A DNA stretch of 64,000 nucleotides, taken from contig CAWDJZ010000008.1 in NCBI GenBank assembly GCA_963802765.1, positions 62,001 to 126,000 of the forward strand, written 5' to 3'. Below the pieces are notes generated by a model, which saw only the letters and a program-made list of their open reading frames with translations, was not told the origin of the DNA and searched no databases. Shown here one piece after another: positions 61,934 through 64,000 of this stretch. Position 1 is the first letter of the stretch, and each line of letters opens with the position of its first letter. Source of the stretch: Gaiellasilicea sp963802765 (GTDB taxonomy: Bacteria; Actinomycetota; Thermoleophilia; Gaiellales; Gaiellaceae). Made by a program: the position numbers and the translations under genes.

Positions 61934-63552
61934 CAGTTCTCCGCGCCAACCAATGGGTCGAGGCTCAGGCTCCGGCCATAGCCCCGGACGCTCGACCTCG
62001 CGGCACCGAATAGAGGCCTGTGGAAGAGCGGGATCAGCGGCACGTCGAGCGCAACTCGCGCGTCGAGCCGGTGCAGCGCGCGCGCGTGCAGATCGGCGTC
62101 GAGAACGCGCCCCGCATCGTCGATGTCGCGATCGACGAGCCGCTGGCAGTAGCCGGTCCAGTTCTGGCTGCCGCCGCAGCGAAGAACCGTGCTCATGGAC
62201 ACCTCGCTCTCGCGTACCCACGAGAAGAGCGCGAGATCGAAGTCGCCGCTTGGCAGGATCGACCCGAACAGCGGGTCGAGGGAAACATACGTCGGGATGA
62301 GCTCGACACCCACGTCCCGCAGCTGCCCCTGAAGGGTCCGCAAGCTTTCCTCGCGAAACGCGACCCCCGTCATCGTCAACGCACGCAGCGAGAGCTTTTC
62401 GCCCGCGCAGACGTAGATTCGATCCGCGCCGAGGCGGCAGCCTGCCAGCCTGAGCAGCCGTCGCGACTCGGCCGGCCGGTAGCGGAGAGCGCTCCAGTTC
62501 GGTCGGTAGTAGCGGCTGGTGGTGGCAAAGAGTGCGCTCTCGCTCGCCGCGTCGCGGCGGTCATGCTCCCCGAACACCGCCCGGACGAGCGCGGTCTTGT
62601 CGATCGCATGCGCAATCGCCCTCCGCACGAGCTTGTTGCCCAGAGCCGGATGACCCGGAGGCCGGACGCGGAGCGCGAGATGCTCCCAGGAGGGCCCGGG
62701 AAAGGACTGCACCTCGACACCCGGCAGCTGCCGCAGCTCCCGGGCCAGGCTGGCCGAGAGCGGGAGGCCGTGGACGACGTCCAGCTCGTTCCGCCGCAGC
62801 CACTCGATCGCCTCTTCGTGCTCTTTCCAGAACCGGAGCACGAGCCGGTCGAGATACGCCGGACGGGCTCCCCAGTAGCGCGGGTTCCGCTCGAACGTGA
62901 TCTCACGGCCGCGAACCCAACGCCCGACGAGGAAGGGGCCGCTTCCGATCGAGCGTCCGGTCCTCGGGTTGTGAATCCGCTCGTTCCACACGGTGCTGAA
63001 GTCCGCCCCGGCGAGCGCATGCTGGGGAAGCACATACGGGAACAGGCGCCGCCAGTCGGCGTAACGGGAACGGAGCACCACCCTCACGGTCTTGGAGCCG
63101 AGCGGGCGAACGCTGCCGACCTGGGCCAGCGCCTCCGCGTACCCCGGGTCTAACTCGACCCCGGCGGAACGGCTCGTCTCGTGGGTGAAGACGAAGTCAC
63201 GCGCGCTGACAGGCGCTCCGTCGCTCCAGCGAGCCTCAGGGCGAATGTGGTAGGTGAGCGTGAACGGCGGCGCCCGCGTAACGTCGACATCCGAGACGAG
63301 GCTCGGCTGCAGCGTCAGGTCGGAACGGACGCGAAAGGCGCCAGGGAGAACCATGCCCATGACCGATGCGGAAAGGCCTCCAGTGGCCGCGCAGCGCTTG
63401 AAGAACGCGTTCAGGCACGCCGACTCCCTGGGAACTCCTGTGAGCACGACCGTGCCGCCGCGCCGCGGAGTTTCCGCACCCGGCGCGCCGCCCGCGCCAG
63501 GGACGGCGACGACGAGCGCGGCGGCGAGCGCTGCTGTGAGCGATCTAGCCAC
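61912..63552 (-). CDS. Family 5 solute-binding protein, first of the array (intact)
   Basis: The only array member without a frameshift: 546 residues. Signal peptide SLTAALAAALVVAVPGAGG, GAETPRRGGTVVLTGV, LTYHIRPEARWSDGAPVSARDFVFTHE, RSIGSGPFLVGRWVRGREITFERNPRYWG, HPALGNKLVRRAIAHAIDKTALV, and the end VGAENWWLARGR. It is a periplasm-type binding domain held, if at all, only by its signal. GTG 63552 overlaps the beta-propeller gene by 8 nt. Related proteins in this class are often fused to BTAD and YVTN-propeller regions, so these genes may descend from such a fusion. Confidence 0.88.
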   Translation of the reverse strand: MARSLTAALAAALVVAVPGAGGAPGAETPRRGGTVVLTGVPRESACLNAFFKRCAATGGLSASVMGMVLPGAFRVRSDLTLQPSLVSDVDVTRAPPFTLTYHIRPEARWSDGAPVSARDFVFTHETSRSAGVELDPGYAEALAQVGSVRPLGSKTVRVVLRSRYADWRRLFPYVLPQHALAGADFSTVWNERIHNPRTGRSIGSGPFLVGRWVRGREITFERNPRYWGARPAYLDRLVLRFWKEHEEAIEWLRRNELDVVHGLPLSASLARELRQLPGVEVQSFPGPSWEHLALRVRPPGHPALGNKLVRRAIAHAIDKTALVRAVFGEHDRRDAASESALFATTSRYYRPNWSALRYRPAESRRLLRLAGCRLGADRIYVCAGEKLSLRALTMTGVAFREESLRTLQGQLRDVGVELIPTYVSLDPLFGSILPSGDFDLALFSWVRESEVSMSTVLRCGGSQNWTGYCQRLVDRDIDDAGRVLDADLHARALHRLDARVALDVPLIPLFHRPLFGAARSSVRGYGRSLSLDPLVGAENWWLARGR

Positions 63553-64000
63553 CCGCCGGCTCCGGCGCCCGCACGCTGACCCAGACCGCACCGTCGCCGA
63601 CGGCGAGGCGCTGCGGCTCGTTCCCGAGCTCGATCGTCGCCACGATCTCGCCCGTCGCCGGGTCGAGCCGGGTCACCGTCCGATCGAGGCTCGAGGCGAC
63701 CCACACGCCGCCCTCGCCGATGGCGACGTCAGCGGGGCCGTCGCCGACGGGGAAGTCGTCCCGCGTCGTCGCGCCACTCTTGGCCAACACGATCCGTGTC
63801 ACGGTGTCGTCGTCGAAGTTGGCGACCCAAAGGGTGCCGGGGCCGACGGCGATCGCACTCGGCGTCAGACCGACGTCCACCTCATCGGGTGACTTCCGGT
63901 TCGTCGCCGGGTCGAGCTTGGCGACGGAGTTCCCGGCGCGATCGACGATCCAGAGCGAGCCGAGCCCGAAGGCGACGTCGTTGAACTGGCGGGAAGTCGC
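63545..64000 (-). CDS. YVTN-type beta-propeller protein, C-terminal part (partial)
   Basis: The frame is open to the right edge, so the start lies outside. At least three blades are seen, each about 42 residues: FGLGSLWIVDRAGNSVAKLDPATN, VGPGTLWVANFDDDTVTRI and IGEGGVWVASSLDRTVTRLDPATGEIVATI, then VGDGAVWVSV. This is the YncE/YVTN or virginiamycin-B-lyase-like propeller. It overlaps the first solute-binding gene by 8 nt and may be the sensor part of a BTAD or kinase receptor upstream. The repeats themselves are clear; the full protein cannot be judged. Confidence 0.8.
   Translation of the reverse strand, partial: ATSRQFNDVAFGLGSLWIVDRAGNSVAKLDPATNRKSPDEVDVGLTPSAIAVGPGTLWVANFDDDTVTRIVLAKSGATTRDDFPVGDGPADVAIGEGGVWVASSLDRTVTRLDPATGEIVATIELGNEPQRLAVGDGAVWVSVRAPEPAGG

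Overview
The window is GC-rich, bacterial and gene-dense, with frequent 4-nt ATGA/GTGA overlaps, many GTG starts and short intergenic gaps. The gene set (PAC2 protein, actinobacterial KorAB, BTAD regulator fused to a cyclase and an AAA module, DipZ, CtaA-type heme A synthase, PGM1-like ligase, DrrAB exporter) points to a deep actinobacterial lineage, most likely class Thermoleophilia (Gaiellales or Solirubrobacterales). That placement is inference from gene content. About fifteen genes are interrupted by single-base indels, mostly net +1. This looks more like residual sequencing error than biology, so those genes are given as one locus with the break noted.

Layout. 1-8.1 kb: end of a class III cyclase gene, an M24 peptidase-like protein, an MFS carrier, the korA-smallORF-korB operon, a VOC dioxygenase and a YbbN-type thioredoxin. 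8.1-8.9 kb: decayed intergenic DNA. 8.9-14.1 kb: O-antigen ligase and methyltransferase, AlkA-like glycosylase, cNMP-binding protein, proC, 6-phosphogluconolactonase. 14.1-14.5 kb: a DCC (DUF393) thiol oxidoreductase gene with an in-frame TGA exactly where the first Cys of CxxC belongs, followed by a bacterial SECIS-like hairpin. 15-25 kb: helicase, DipZ, aldo-keto reductase, PAC2 protein, heme A synthase, selD, SDR, thioredoxin-like lipoprotein. selD makes a selenocysteine reading of the 14.4-kb gene plausible.

25.2-27.1 kb is the other standout. An XRE-TPR regulator of RRNPP-like build is followed after 22 nt by a 33-codon gene with a strong ribosome binding site. It encodes a signal peptide ending in a possible heptapeptide. 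Divergently, a near-consensus promoter overlapped by a 9-bp direct repeat drives an orphan RNA of about 180 nt that ends in a strong intrinsic terminator.

27-36 kb: TetR plus drug exporter facing an acyl-CoA synthetase/SDR/LanC-like operon, a thioesterase, NAD synthetase, and an autoregulated, probably leaderless ArsR-SRPBCC pair. 36-45 kb: Nudix, Mug glycosylase, membrane protein, dehydrogenase, OsmC, aminotransferase, M20 and epimerase genes, SIS protein, M16 protease. 45-53 kb: MerR, TPR protein, and a cell-wall-flavoured group (M15 peptidase, L,D-transpeptidase, PGM1-like peptide ligase, class A beta-lactamase-like hydrolase), then MarR with a divergent DrrAB exporter carrying two operator palindromes. 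53-57 kb: three small proteins, a BTAD-cyclase-AAA regulator and a Phd/VapC pair. 57-64 kb: four tandem family-5 solute-binding proteins, each starting inside the end of the one before, preceded by a beta-propeller protein that runs off the window.

A GC-rich palindromic element with covarying stems occurs three times (14.4, 23.4 and 37.2 kb).
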